Part shown: one piece after another, positions 23,426 to 36,082 of the stretch | How the letters are laid out: each line of letters opens with the position of its first letter | Position numbering within the stretch: the first letter of the stretch is position 1 | Assembly (NCBI GenBank): GCA_009760855.2 | Contig: WPIO01000317.1 | Span: forward strand, 1 to 64,000 | DNA from: Cristatella mucedo | Lineage: Eukaryota; Bryozoa; Phylactolaemata; Cristatellidae | DNA length: 64,000 bases | Direction of reading: 5' to 3' | Position numbers and translations under genes: made by a program | Notes under the pieces: model-generated | The model's database searches: none | What the model saw: the letters and a program-made list of their open reading frames with translations, nothing else | Told to the model about the DNA's origin: nothing

Positions 23426-23659
23426 AGCTGCAGAGCATGGCCATATAAGGCTACAAGCTCGACTCAGTCGGGTATTCCCCTTGCTGGCAAGCAAAGGGTG
23501 ATAAATGAAAAGGGAAATTCCCTTCACTAAAGCTGCCAGCACTGCTGCAGAGCATGGCCATATAAGGCTACAAGCTCGACTCAGTCGGGTATTCCCCTTG
23601 CTGGCAAGCAAAGGGTGATAAATGAGAAGGGAAATTCCCTTCACTAAAGCTGCCTGCAC
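23426..23659. repeat. 117-bp tandem duplication
   Basis: CAGAGCATGGCCATATAAGG recurs at 23431 and 23548; the two 117-bp units are nearly identical, with visible differences such as AAATGAAAAG versus AAATGAGAAG. The period is 39 codons, which leaves a spurious open frame on the minus strand. Confidence 0.9.
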
Positions 23660-24169
23660 TGCTAGGAGCAGCTCAGATGCAGTACTGAGTGAGAACTCGG
23701 TTTGGCCAATTATGTAGTTGTTCTACCGTCTACTAATATAACTGTTGAGATCGTGACGTAAGAGTGCAGGCTGTCAGGCTATAACAGTGTCGAGCCTCAA
23801 TCTATTCGTCTGCTGTTACTAGGCTAGAAGGCCCCCTCTTGACCTTGGCTAGATACTTGAAGGCCAGTGTGCAAGCAACTATGTCCTGGCAACAACTCTA
23901 GGCAGTCGGAGCTCAGCGTTCTTGAGCCACTGACGACAGAAAGTTCCGGTTACCACTAACGGTTGCCCTTATGCTGAGTGCGCTTGTGTTCAAGTGCGCA
24001 GAGTGATTTGATCTTTAGCTAAATGCATATACTCACACTTCACAATAGCTAGTAGCAGTAAATGTAATCGAGACAGGCACAATTGCTTCACTGTTTCTAC
24101 CTGCAGCTAACCAGTACTGAGCAATCAACAACTTTTTAATGTATTGGAATGTATCTCCATGTGCAACTT

Positions 24170-24410
24170 CACAAAGGCACAGAGACTATGTAGATATTGT
24201 GTAGGAGTGCTTTATATAGCTCACTCACAGCTTAAGTGGATTTCGGTATGCATGCGGTAGCCAACAGACTTCAATTCACGCAACAGAGAGAAAGTGGGAA
24301 CTATAGCAAAGTCAGGAAAGCAGTTGAGGTAGTTAGTAGCACGAAAGTTGCACCTTAGGAGGGCTAGAAAGAGTGTCCCATAGTCAAAAGCAGGAAAGTA
24401 GTTGTTGCAT
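24170..24410 (-). mobile_element. Decayed LINE-B 3' fragment
   Basis: The reverse strand matches the end of the LINE-B ORF and its 3' untranslated region (GCTCACTCACAGC, AACAGAGAGAAAGTGGGA and AGTTGAGGTAG blocks on the plus strand), with many substitutions. Confidence 0.65.
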
Positions 24411-25189
24411 TAGAATCATGGAAGCAAGTTACAAATGCTGTGCTGACCATGCAAATGACCATACAAATGCAAATGCTGTGCTGACCATGGTGCCGTTGTG
24501 CCATCACGACTGACCGAAGTAAAGTCTCCTACTTTCATCTACATATTATTCAAGAATTCTGGCTTGCTTAGACAAGGATACTACATGCTGGCAGAACCAT
24601 CTTCGAGCACTAGGCTTTCCTGCTTATGAGTGATTCTGCCTTAACTGCTAGAATATTCGAATCTTTATTTAACTGAAGAAGCCCGACTTCTGTACAAGAG
24701 TGATTGCAGTGCATGTTATAAGGGCAGTGACAGTTTGAAGTGCTGAAAGACATAATTTAATCGCAGCACAGGTCTGACAGTGTGCCGGCTGCATATAAAC
24801 GATAGCCTAGCTTGTACTCAACGACTAGCTCAGCACGAGGAGCTTGAATATACGTGAAAATAATGAGACTGGTAGAGACTCTTTAGATGGCCCATGCTTG
24901 AATAGCATGAATAGCATGAATAGCATGATTTGATTGATAAACGTCGGAAATTGATGTAAACTGCACTTATGCCATATAAGATGCCACTGATCAAGGATCT
25001 AAACCACTAATGTGATGTCAGTGCCGTCTTAGTGTACTGATATGTGCTATAGAAATGCTTGCCTATCAGTGGCATGAATCCTGGTGCTCAACATGATGTA
25101 TGTCAGAAAAAATCTACTGTGATATCCGGTAAACCAAAGCAGATAGATGCTATTCTTAAGTCTTCCTGGTGATTGCTATGTCGTGATCC

Positions 25190-25278
25190 TTTATCGCCAC
25201 TGCAAGAGGTGGTGATAGCCGTAAAGGCTCTTCTGTCGATATACAAAAAGGCTGTTTTATTAGCTAGGATTTATTTCT
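25190..25278 (+). mobile_element. SINE-1 3' half
   Basis: Matches 13855-13940 of SINE-1: GCCACTGCAAGAGGTGGTGA, AAAGGCTCTTCTGTCGATAT and CTAGGATTTATTT. The tRNA-like head is missing. Confidence 0.75.
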
Positions 25279-25724
25279 TTAATTATGCTCACTAAATAGT
25301 GAGTCATAAGGCACTTGCAGACTCAATCCTACACTAAATCATTTCTAAATCGCCTAGGGGATAGGTGTTTCATATCTCTATGCGGCGACGTGTGCTGTGT
25401 CTATTCCGGTTACGACTAGAGACTGAGGAGTAAAAGAATTAAAAGCGCAGAGTTACGGTTTGCTGATTAAAGTCAGTGTATGTGACAGCAGAAAAGACTA
25501 GGCGGCGGCTAATTCTCCAGCTTGCAGAGGGTAATTAAAATTTGCCTGCCACCATCACCCGCGACCTGTGATACGGAGTGAGAGTATCGTACGACGAGGA
25601 GTTATGAAAAGTTTGATTGGTCTGGACAGTCATAGACATTACTGCGGTAAGTGAATTTTCGTGAATTAGGAATCCTTATTTGTAAATTTATAATTTTTTT
25701 AGAGCATACTCACTACATCATCAG

Positions 25725-25905
25725 TTCTCCTGACTCAGCTAGGCTTCCCACTTTCTCTTTGGTGCAGGAGATGATGTTTGTTGGCTAACGAATGCGTACC
25801 GAAAGCGTCTTAGGCTGTGAGTAGGCTATACAAAACTCTTCTGCGTAACACCCAAATAGTCTTTGCAGCCTTTTTGAGTTCCAGACGGAGATAAATTGCA
25901 CAGAA
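25725..25905 (+). mobile_element. LINE-B 3' fragment, short
   Basis: Contains GAATGCGTACCGAAAGCGTC and TACAAAACTCTTCTGCGTAA, the last codons and 3' untranslated part of LINE-B. A further, very decayed piece seems to lie at 26385-26650 (CATTTAGTTCTGTATGTCCT-type blocks). Confidence 0.65.
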
Positions 25906-27069
25906 AACCTGTTCACGACCCATTAAATATGGTTTTTAGCATTAATAGAGCCATGGACATGAAACAACATCTCTCCAGTGACCATTACACTCTAATGCCC
26001 AATCTAATAGCCAAAACAAGAAAAATAAGAAAATTAAACGTTACAAATATCATGACGTTTCAAATATCTTGACGATAGGTGAGGATACACATTCATCTTG
26101 ACAATCGGAGTGACGAAGCTCGTGAGTCATGACGTGGAATCCCATACGAAGTGTTCCGGTCGCTCAGTATTCGAGTCCCGAAGGACGGATGACAAAAGTT
26201 CCTCGTCACCGAAACCAACATGGGAAGGCTACGAGCATACAACCGCTCGAGCCTTAAAATTTAGCACTTGAAGGCAATGGCCAACTGTCGCCTCTGCAGC
26301 CCACAATACAGAAGAACCAAGAAGCCTCTCAGAGGTGGCTACTATCCCTGTGTAGGCACCCCACTAAACTAACTCAGTCCTCCAGGTTCAATTAAGTAGC
26401 TACTCGAATACTTTCCTAAAGACCACTGGTGACAGACATTTAGTTCTGTATGTCCTCGACTTCGAAAGTAGCTCCCACAATTCTTATGAAACGAATCGAC
26501 TGTCCTGCTGCCGACTACTGCACATAATTTCCAGACGTCCTTATGGTATGCAAACCAAACGCTGCCTAGACTTTAATAAGAGTGCTACAGAAAATCTCTC
26601 CAGCTTAGCATCTATTTAGTTCTCGCGGCTTTGAGGAGTTTTCGGAGGGAGGCACATGACACCTCAATTGATTCCGAGGCATTATTGCGACTTGGGTCAC
26701 ATCGAGGCATTAATCAAAACAAGCAAGGCTAGACTAGACTTGAACGTGGGCGTTGATGCTTTTTGCTATTCACTAAATTTTCGGTTTAACCAGAAGAGTT
26801 CGGTGAGGAATTCTCTAAAACAAAGATTCGTTATGACGTTATATTATATTGCATTAGAAATTTCAATATCGCAGTTTTTACGATACTATAACGTTAGTTT
26901 CTATAACGGCAGACTTTTGACCACTTTATAAAAGATAGGATATCTTCGACTTGCACATTGTACGTTGTGGATTCAAACATAGATTCCTGTCATGTTTCTG
27001 CAGCACAACCTCGCGAAACAGACATTAACCGATAAAGGATGAATTACAGGGACCCTGTAAATGCTGACT

Positions 27070-27245
27070 AGGTGCCTTTTGAAGTTCTAAATAAATGTGG
27101 TCAAATCAGGGGGTTTCATGACGGTAGTTGGCAGTGAGTTCCAGGCTTTGGAGTATACGAACTTAGATGCACGGTCTCCAAAAGATTTGAAGTTTTTACG
27201 AAGAATATGTGAAAAGTTATATTCCGAAATCAGTATCGCAGTTTG
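27070..27245 (-). mobile_element. LINE-A fragment, C-terminal ORF
   Basis: The reverse strand encodes the KNFKSFGDRAS and KAWNSLP blocks, as at 16620-16700. Confidence 0.65.
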
Positions 27246-27249
27246 GTTA

Positions 27250-28335
27250 TATAAGGCTGACGGACAATTAGAGGCCATTTTTTAAGAACACGCTGGTTCC
27301 ATTTCACGAAAATTCGCTGGTACACCCACAACATTTTCTGAAGTTCAATCAAAACCAGTTTCCCAAGCCTTATTGTGCAAATGACAGCTGTAAGGCATCA
27401 CAATAATTTTGGTTTGCCATTTATGCTTGTTCAACAGAATACATTAAAAAGAACTTGCAAAATAAGCCGGCTGAAATTTATGGATAAGCCAAAGTTACTG
27501 TTCACAATCATACCATTCCAAATCTAAGATGGGTGGACTTTTTATGTAAATTACGGCTTGATCGCAGTTTGAATGTTTTGGGTAGCCAATTGGGACGGTT
27601 CAATGGAGGCCATAGTATGAGACAAAACTGAGGGAAAAATCGAATATTTTTTTTTGCGGGTGAACCTACAAAACCGTTTTCTATCTTTCAAGTAAAAGCA
27701 TTGCGGCTAATGTGCAGCAGATAACTTTGCTTGATCATGCATGGAACTGGAAATTCTTTACCTCAGTGCAATTCCATGCAATCTATTTCGGTCTGTACCA
27801 GTCTGTATCTAGCCCAACAAAGCCATACCGACTACGTTGTGGCTACGCAGGATTTTATATAGTCTACTGGCAGAATAATAAAATGAAGATGGATTACTGA
27901 GCCTTAGAACAACCGAATCGCGATCCCGTCATTTTGCAAGGTACTGCTTGAGAATCGATTGTAGTGATTAGTGGCCTAGACTTTGTCACGTATAAGCGGC
28001 TGCTCTGTGCAAATCAGCCAGATTATGATCATGAATTATATTATTATTCATTAATAAAGGCAACGAGTTTTTATAATATCTAGTAACCAATAATGTGGTA
28101 ATCTACGGCAAATGCCAAATTAAAGAAATAGTCGAATACTAGGCTAATACATTTTTGGGCATGTAATTGGCCGGCACGTTGATAGAGATTTATGGTCTAA
28201 ACCACAGAGCCGTTGGTATCTCCAATGGCCACGATAAATTACCTTAAGCCCATTGTTGTTGTTTAATACAATTCGCTAAATGTGGTTCTATCACTTCCGT
28301 CGTTTTTCGTTACTTTTGGGTAAAGCTACTTTTTA
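27250..28335. other. No recognisable gene
   Basis: AT-rich sequence with no supported coding region or repeat family. A T-rich run lies at about 27641-27655. Confidence 0.5.
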
Positions 28336-28339
28336 CGTA

Positions 28340-29015
28340 CCTATAATAATAATATTAATAATTCATTTCATAAAGCACCATCGGAGAATTCAATCTCTTT
28401 CAATGTGCTTTACATTTCCTGCCAAGGAAACACGATTGAATGGTGAGTAGTAACATGCTGGATGAACAGCGTGAATAACATGGTTAGGGGTGACATGCAC
28501 AGGGTGAGCATGCAAGTATGGTTAGTGGCAGCATGCACAGTGTCAGTACACATTAGCCCACGACGGACGAATAACACGGTAAAACTATATGCTGTCCTAA
28601 ATAGGCGTGTTTTTAAGTTCTTTTTAAATGTGGTCAAGTCAAGGGATGTTCTGATAAATGTTTGGAGTGCGTCCGAGGCTTTGGGAGCGAACGAACTAAA
28701 GCATGGTCTTAAGAAAATTTCAGATTTGTACGAGGTTGTGGTAAACTGTTGGATTCCGAAAAGCAGGTGGTACGAGACTTGGCCTAGTAAGGAGTAGATC
28801 TGACAGATAAGCTGGAGCCAAAGAATGAAGTGACCTAAAGTGAGTGACAAGACCTTGAAGTCAATCAATTGCTTTACTGGTAGCCAGTGCAGGTCGACGA
28901 GAAGTGATGTGATGTGGCAACTGTGACGCTCATGGCAAACATGGCAGACGAGCTGCGGAATTTTGCACAAAGTGTAATCGCCTGATTGGGCATGGTGGCA
29001 GGCCAACAACATATG
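28340..29015 (-). mobile_element. LINE-A fragment with long partial ORF
   Basis: The reverse strand holds the C-terminal region (28410-29012), with the LVDLHWLPVKQLIDFKVLSL and FKKNLKTRLFRTA blocks, followed by the 3' untranslated part and an AT-rich tail. Parts of the frame are shifted. Confidence 0.75.
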
Positions 29016-29244
29016 AATGTTACTGCTTCACCTACAGGTTGTTGGCATGGAAACTATTTTCAGGGCTTCTGGAAGTCACCCAGGACGACTGGAATAGTCA
29101 AAGGAAATATGTTATGGGTCACTGTGTAGGTTTCTTTTTGGTCTACTGAGCTTAAGTCCAATCATTCCTGCCTAGTACGAAAATTTTCAAGTACAGCTAG
29201 AACAAGCATTTGCATGCAAGCAGGTTATTTGAAAATAATTAAAA

Positions 29245-29400
29245 TAATAATAATGCACTTGATAAAGCGTCTTCTGAGAACTCAATCTCTTTCTAGGCGC
29301 TTTATATCTGCTGCAAAGGGAAACGCAATTGAATGGTGAGCCATATCATGCTTGATAAACCACATGAATAACATGGTTAGGGGTGACATGCACAGGGTTT
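29245..29400 (-). mobile_element. LINE-A 3' end
   Basis: Only the terminal block and untranslated region (GATAAAGCG, CTCAATCTCTTTCTAGGCGC on the plus strand). 29400-30385 holds no supported gene; a 135-codon open frame at 29726-30133 has no recognisable feature. Confidence 0.7.
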
Positions 29401-30472
29401 ATGGATGCAGATACAATGATGACTATAGCTATTGTCCAGCTTAATACATTTGTCTTTTGAATGGCACGCCCTTGAAGAGTCGATTGTCAGACTAACTTTC
29501 ATATATAAAGTATTGAATCCCTGCTAGCGTGTAGCAAAACTATAAAGGGCGGAATTAGTAGAACTATAAGGTAGAAGTAGGAGCCCACATCAGAAGTGGA
29601 AGCAGGTTTCTCTTGATTGAGCATTGCCAAAATTGGAATTGATTGAACGAATTAGAGTAGCAAAGCCGAATTCTGATAATAGAGATTAAGTTCTCTTAGA
29701 GCAGTATAAAAATGAATTACATTGCATGGAAGGGGGACGTATCCCGTGCTTGCCTGCTGCCCATTGCAGCTCCAAGTTAGACCTTAATTCATCAGAAAAT
29801 AAGAGTGGCTCGAATGTCCCCACAGCCGAAAGTCCGTGTGGCAAATTCCTTATCTATGCTGGGTCTCTGCTATCTTGTGTGTTCACTCTCTTTGCCAATA
29901 CTTATCAACTATTGCTGATCAAAGACTGCACAGCATTTCCATGCAAAGAGGTGGTAGGTAAACAGTCCGCAGGCACTAGTAATCTTAAGAGCACACGTCG
30001 AGTGGGCCACACAGACATGCCACCGAGAATAGCCCGTTGGCCGAAACAAAAAGCTTCGCAGGTGGCAGCATTAAAAGGACGATGCAGCAAGAATAGTAAA
30101 AAGCTAAATAGTAAGCCCTTCTCCATAGGGTGATAATAACCTCAGTTTGCTTTTTGGTAGCTGCTATCTGCCGGTCTAATCGTCTCCAGCTCTGCTAGCT
30201 GGACCAACAATGAAGTTCATGTCGAAAGGTTTGTCGCCGATTAGCTACGGCTTGGTGTTGATCGAACTGCAACTCAAGTAGGCGTGTTAGCCAAGACAGC
30301 CAAACGTGCCCAACCCCTGATAGATGTAAAACCACAAAGTCAGCAATGGTGATCGCAGCAGTGAACTCTACAAGTCGGCGCTATATTGTAATGTAATGTT
30401 ATGTAACTCCGTCAGTAACTCCACAAAGTCATTAAGACCATGTGGGTGTTACGCAGGAGAGTTTTGTATAGC

Positions 30473-32014
30473 TCACTCACAGCCTAAGCGGCTTTCGGTA
30501 CGCATTCGGTAGCCAACAGACTTCGTCTCACGCAACAAAGAGAAAGTGGGAGGCAATGCAGAGTTAGGAGAGCAGTTGAGGTAGTGAGTAGCATAGAAGT
30601 AGCAGTTCAGGACCGCTGAAAAAGATGTGCCATAGTCGGCAGTTGGAGAGTAGATGTCGTTGCGTAAGAATTGTGGAAGCGAGTTCCACAGTCTAGGACC
30701 TGCAGAGCTAAAGCTTCTGTCACCAACTGTCTTTAAGCGGAGGAGTGGAACAGCTAATTTATTGTCCACACAGGACCTGAGGGCGCGAACAGGCTGAAAC
30801 TGATGCAGCAGTTCAGCTAGGTATAAAAGAGCCAAGCCGTGGCGGGCCTTGTGGGTCAGCATAAGAACTTTGCACTGTATCCTTTGCTCAACCGGAAACC
30901 ATTCTAGCTCTTTCAGCAAAGGAGACAGGTGCTCAAACCGCTGGGACTTGAAGACCAGCCTTGCAGCCATATTCATAGTCCGCTGTAGTGGCATAATAGC
31001 TTTCTTTCGTAGCCCAGCCAAAAGGGAATTACAATAATCAAGCCGAGACAGAACTAAAGAGCTAGTTAAATTTTTTACAAGCCACTGTGGGAGACAGCTC
31101 CTAATCTTGGATAGGGATCGGATGTGATGGCTAGCTGTAGAGGCAGTCTTCTGAATGAAGCTTTTGAAATTGAGGCAGCTGTCGAACCCGACACCTAGAT
31201 TACGAGCACGTGGTGAAGGTCGCACAATAGCATCACGTATTAGAACAGCAAAGCCTTTTAATCCAGCTACACGCTTAGGGTGTCCTATGAGAAGCAGTTC
31301 GGTTTTATCGTCATTTAATTTCAGGAAGTTTTCCGACATCCAGGATCGAATATCGGCAAGGCAAGCATTCAGTTTCTCAGTTGCTGCAGCAGATTCCGAC
31401 GGTTTAAATGACAAATACAACTGAGTATCGTCAGCATAGACGTGATATCCTATTCCATGGGCCTTAATCACTTTTCCCAGAGGTTGCGTATAAATTGAGA
31501 ACAGCAAGGGACCAAGTACAGACCCTTGAGGGACTGCACAGGTGACCCTTCTCATGTCTGAGACCTGACCCTCACACGACACGGATTGAACACGATCAGA
31601 CAAGTAAGATTTAAACCACGCCAGTGCTTTGTCTGCCAGACCGATCGTTGTACTCAATCTTTCAAGCAGAACTTCGTCATCAATGGTGTCAAAAGCAGCA
31701 GACAGATCTAGCAGAGCTAAGGCAGTGACATTCCCGTCGTCATTGCCACGTAGAATGTCATTGTTAACACGGAGGAGAGCAGTTTCAGTGGAGTGCTGCC
31801 TCTTGAAACCTGATTGAAATGTTTCTGACATTTCATTATTTTCAATATGTTCAATTACCTGCTTAGCAACCATTCTTTCAAGAATATTTGATAAGAACGG
31901 CAAAAGGGAAAATGAACGATAGTTTGCTAGGACCTCTGTGTCTAATCCAGGCTTTTTAAGAATAGGTCTAACGATTGCCGATTTGAAGGACTTGGGGACG
32001 ACCCCTTTTCCCAA
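30473..32014 (-). pseudogene. LINE-B reverse transcriptase part
   Basis: A 513-codon open stretch holding the RT of a CR1/L2-type element. Visible motifs are ANYRSFSLLPFLSNILE (fingers), LLDLSAAFDTIDDEVLLERL (palm, first catalytic Asp), [24 protein letters not shown] (catalytic YADD) and FLKLNDDKTELLLIG; then comes the thumb and a C-terminal region with SRLDYCNSLLAGL and GPRLWNSLP. The same frame continues upstream into the endonuclease but is separated by stops: a TAA at 32183-32185, where copy 2 has Gln, and a TAG near 32110, where copy 2 has Lys. The RT itself looks otherwise intact. Confidence 0.92.
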
Positions 32015-32182
32015 AGAAGCATTACAAATCTTGGTTATGGCAGGGCTAAGTTGGTCTGCAAGTGAAGACCACAGAGATGAAGGTATAGGGTCTTCAGGAG
32101 ACGAGCTCTATTTGCTAGACCTTATTAAGGCAGCCACATCACTGGCAGAAACTTCGGAGAACCTCTTATGAAAGGTCACAGG

Positions 32183-33308
32183 TTAAGGAACGGCGATTGC
32201 TTTGGTCCGAGAAGGCTTAATAGAGGCACGAATGTGCACAACTTTTTCAGCAAAGAAGACTGAAAACTTTTCGGCTGAGCCCTTAATATCAGGGGAGTCA
32301 GACCTGACAGCATTGGCCAGTAAATGGTTTACTGTCTTATAACACTGTTTAGTGTCCGACTGGCAGGAATTCAGTTTTCTAATGAAAAAAGAAGCCCTGG
32401 CTTTTTTAAGCTTTCGGGTGTAAACTCGAAGGAAGTCTTTAAAATTGACTAGGTCTGCCTCAGACCCCGATTTCTTAAAACGACGTTCCAGCGTGCGCTT
32501 AACACTGAGCATCTTAAGGAGTTTTTTTGTAAATTGAAAGCAATCTCGACGACTTTGAACACGGATAGAGCGAACGGGAGCATGCTTGTCAAGAGCACTC
32601 CTGAGTGTCATGTTCATCGCATCAGTGAGGGTATCGAGGCTGCCGGTCGAATCTGAATGCAGATCAAGAAGGCCTGCATCACAAACAGATTTCAAAAACT
32701 TGTCCAAGTCAATGCTTTGTAAGATATGTCGTTTTACAAATTCGACATTGCCCTGCACGTACGAGGGAGCAGGAACAGTAAACGAGACCAAGCAATGATC
32801 TGAGAGGGTCAGTTGGCACACCACAAAGTCAGTGGGGAGGACATCCTTAGTGATCCCGAGATCTAGAATGCGGCCACCGACGTGGGTGCTATGATTAACG
32901 TGTTGGGCCAAACCAAGATTCTCCAGACAGTCAAGAAATGAGCGGACCTGGCTGTTGCTAGGGTTGTCAACATGAATATTGAAGTCTCCTATAATCAGTA
33001 GCGGCCTGTCACACACAAATATTTTAGCGAGGAACTCTGAAAACTCCTCTATAAACAAGTTTAGACAGCCAGAAGGAGGCCGGTATATCACAACGGTGAG
33101 AGGCATTGTCTTTGATGAAGACCTTATAGCAACCCATTCAAACGATGACCCATGCGAGAAACTGCACATTTTATAGCCAAACGATTCGCGAACAACAATT
33201 GCAACCCCGCCACCAACCTTGTCAGAACGCATGGACTGATAGAATGAGAACCCGGGTGGAGTGGTCTCGGAAATACAGCTACTGGAACATGGCGTCATCC
33301 AGGTTTCG
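32183..33308 (-). pseudogene. LINE-B APE-type endonuclease part
   Basis: An apurinic-type endonuclease domain that nicks target DNA for target-primed reverse transcription. Motifs: ETWMTPCSS (near the start), GGGVAIVV, VVIYRPPSG, LLIIGDFNIHVD (catalytic Asp/Asn) and TLSDHCLVSF (catalytic SDH). The linker to the RT follows. Its N-terminal part, with the early catalytic residues, is separated from this frame by the insertion at 33309-33487. Same frame as the RT. Confidence 0.88.
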
Positions 33309-33487
33309 GTGATATCCTCTTCCATAGGCCTTAATCACTTTTCCCAGAGGTTGCGTATAAATGGAGAACAGCAAGGGACCAAGTACGGACCCTTGAGGGA
33401 CTCCTCAGGTGATCCTTCTCATGTCTGAGACCTGACCCCCGCACGACACGGATTGAACACGATCAGACAAGTACGATTTAAACCACT
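33309..33487 (-). repeat. Duplicated RT segment inserted in the endonuclease
   Basis: Nearly identical to 31440-31618 (the region that encodes VSDMRR, PQGS and the [10 protein letters not shown] block). In copy 2 the same site (about 42655-42665) lacks it. It lies in the same orientation as the element. Confidence 0.85.
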
Positions 33488-33941
33488 TCAGAAATGCATC
33501 TAGCTTCTCCAGGACCACCTGATTGCGGATAAGTAACCCCTTGGTTTTTAGCGAGCGGACATTTAGTAGGCGGAATTTAAGAGGCTGTCCAACAACTGGG
33601 CGACGGCGATGAAGTGGCTCGTATTCTCTACCGTTTGCGTCCGGCCTGGCGGACGCTGGATCTTCGAATTTGAATTGGACCTTGGTAACGGCCGTGGGAC
33701 GACGTTTCACAACATGCTGGGCTACAGCGGGTGGGCTACTACCGCAACAAGTACTAATTAGCGCTTTAAACTTACGAGTCGTAGGTTTGATAGCTGAGCT
33801 GTTGATGGGGCGAATGCGGGATCCAGGTAGGTTCTCACTGACCCGCCGGAGAAGGCCCGCCGGTAGGTATCGACTAATGGCGACATCGCATCTTATGCTA
33901 TGCAGGTCCTGTTTTGTGTAGCATATCCGAGGACAGCTCAT
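33488..33941 (-). pseudogene. LINE-B N-terminal ORF region
   Basis: Starts with MSCPRICYTKQDLHSIRCDV at 33941 and is matched by 42589-43116 in copy 2. It contains LKFRLLNVRSLKTKGLLIRN, the usual first strand of the APE domain (LNVRSL). It runs into the duplicated RT segment after LDAFL. The function of the residues before the endonuclease is unknown. Confidence 0.75.
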
Positions 33942-34050
33942 AAATAGTCACAGCGAAGATAGCAGTTGAATACCCGAAGGTATTACGGAGAAATCAAGTA
34001 AAGGTCCACACCACGCTAGGAGTCGCCCGAGGCCGCTCTTTAGCGCGGGG

Positions 34051-36082
34051 AGGAATGTTTAGCATTCCGTGGGAATTCCCTGTGCTTATTCGGCCTCGTG
34101 CCAAAAAACACCATGCTCGTGGCAGTATTCAACCTGCAATCACGTTTTCCTAGATACTTAGTGTAGACGCATCTAACTAGGAGGATTTCTGAAAGGTTTA
34201 AAGTTGGTCTATAAGATCAGTTTAGCAACTGACTTTACCTCAGACTGATAATGGTGTGTCAAAGGCCACTTCCAGATCCGAATGAACTAAATGCTTCAGC
34301 CGTTCTAGAACTTGAAGATTACTCTACTGTTAAATCGATGTGATTAACCTTGCTAAATGGTTCCGACGTGAATTTAACTTTACGTGGGCATATGTAGGCG
34401 GGAATATACTTGGAGCATTGCTTCCCATAAACCATTTTTGACATTGGATAAACTGGCACTAGAGGTGCTAAAATACCGTTGTCTGCTGACGGATCAGTGA
34501 TGCAGAGCAAGAACGGAGCCGCAGCAGCAAGATGGCTGAGCGAGACACGCTGAGAACCTTGGCGGAAGAAGGCAAAAATTGAGGGCCTTTGGTCATGCTC
34601 AAAAAATGCACAGTGAATTATTAAATGTTTTCCAAGGTTAGTCAGCTTAAGGCCTGGATTTGAAAAAATTTAGGGCTTGGCCTACTACAACGACACATCC
34701 AGCTCATCGTGGACGTTGTCGAAATGAGTTTCACAGACTTGTGCAGGACCAGTCTCAGGTATCTACAGCATGGAATAGAGGTACATTAGCTGATTCACTT
34801 AGTAAAAATGCATTTTATTGAGTTCGACAATGACATTTCGAGCTTGAATATGCATGCCGATCAACCGAAGATTTTTCAATGTGCTCTCTAATCAACAGAA
34901 GCTAGTTGACCACATGCTCCACCGCAAGGTTGGGGAAAATGTCAGTCTGGTGGCGTTTACTTTATTCACAGAACGCTTTCTGCAGGTAATATTTTTGAGA
35001 ACATAGTATTTAAATATTAGCGGTTGGTTGCGAGCAAGTTTTTATAATGTGACTTGTAAAATAACTGGATATCATGGTCATCTCACTCACCCAAAGTTCC
35101 TGCACAGTTACCCCAATTTCTGTGCCTGAAAAGGGGAAGGAACGACCAGATACTTACTAATCCCGCGGAAGTTTTCAGTGAAATTTGTGTCCTCAACCAC
35201 GAAAGAACTGCTGATTAATTTTTCGTCTAGGGCGGCTACAAAGCCCAGTGTTTGGTGTGAAAAAATGCCAAAAGCACTTTCAAGGGGGCAAATCTCGAGG
35301 GGCATTTCTTTGACAATGACACCCACACTACAGTAACTATACCACGCATGAGCTGAAGACTGAGGCTGCTCGCTTACGTTCGTGGTTGGGATCAACTATC
35401 GTCTCTCTTAAACTTAAAATCTTCTTACGCAGCCTAGCATCGCAATCTTGCAAAAAATTAACAATAAAATAAAATTTAAAAGCAGTTATTACAGTGTCCT
35501 AAAAAGTCTATACTAAGATTATTTCGGACAGTGTTTTACTGTAGTACTTATATTTGGCTTAATTATAATATAAAGGCAGTTTAGAAAAAATGTTAGACTA
35601 ATGCAACTTCGGAAAATGCTGTTTTGAGATTTTAATTGCTACTTAGTCATCGATTTCTTTTATCGTCTAGAGTTTAGCATTATATAGCTTACCCTTAAGA
35701 ATCTGTTCAGGAATCTTGATAAAACCAATAGGATATTTTCTGAGACAAATTTTGCGAGAACTGATTTTGCCAATCTTAGTTGTAAGTATCCAGCCAGTGT
35801 CATAAAATAGCATTCAGTGGTAAAAGAAATGGCTCCAGAAGCCTGACATTGAACTGGATAATGCAAACAACTTATTTTTTAGCATTTTATTTCCCATATT
35901 GGGGAAACCAAAGTGCCAGTGTTCAATGGTTAATTGAAGGGGCATTAAGACCGAGGAATATCTCTTTAAGTTGACCTTTTTGGCAAAGTGCTAGTTAGGC
36001 GCAAAAATCACTGATTACGCAACTACAACTACACTCCTGCTGCCTACTGCGGCATATTTTTTTGAGCCTTCCTGAGCTGCTA
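34051..36082. other. No recognisable gene
   Basis: No repeat family or supported gene. A 95-codon minus-strand frame (35108-35395) looks protein-like in composition but has no motif that I recognise. Confidence 0.5.

Larger units (their letters stand above)
30388..34050 (-). mobile_element. LINE-B copy 1, near full-length CR1/L2-type retrotransposon
   Basis: Runs from a 5' end at about 34050 (shared with copy 2 at about 43227) to a 3' end with ATTAC-type repeats at about 30388. It encodes an N-terminal region, an APE-type endonuclease and a reverse transcriptase. Its length exceeds copy 2 by about 173 bp, which is explained by an internal duplication at 33309-33487. In-frame stops and the duplication show that it cannot encode an intact protein. 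Confidence 0.92.

Noticed and set aside
29726-30133. 135-residue open frame as host gene
   Set aside because: No recognisable domain, no repeat or codon signal; length is possible by chance.
35108-35395. 95-residue open frame as gene
   Set aside because: Protein-like composition but no motif and no context to support it.
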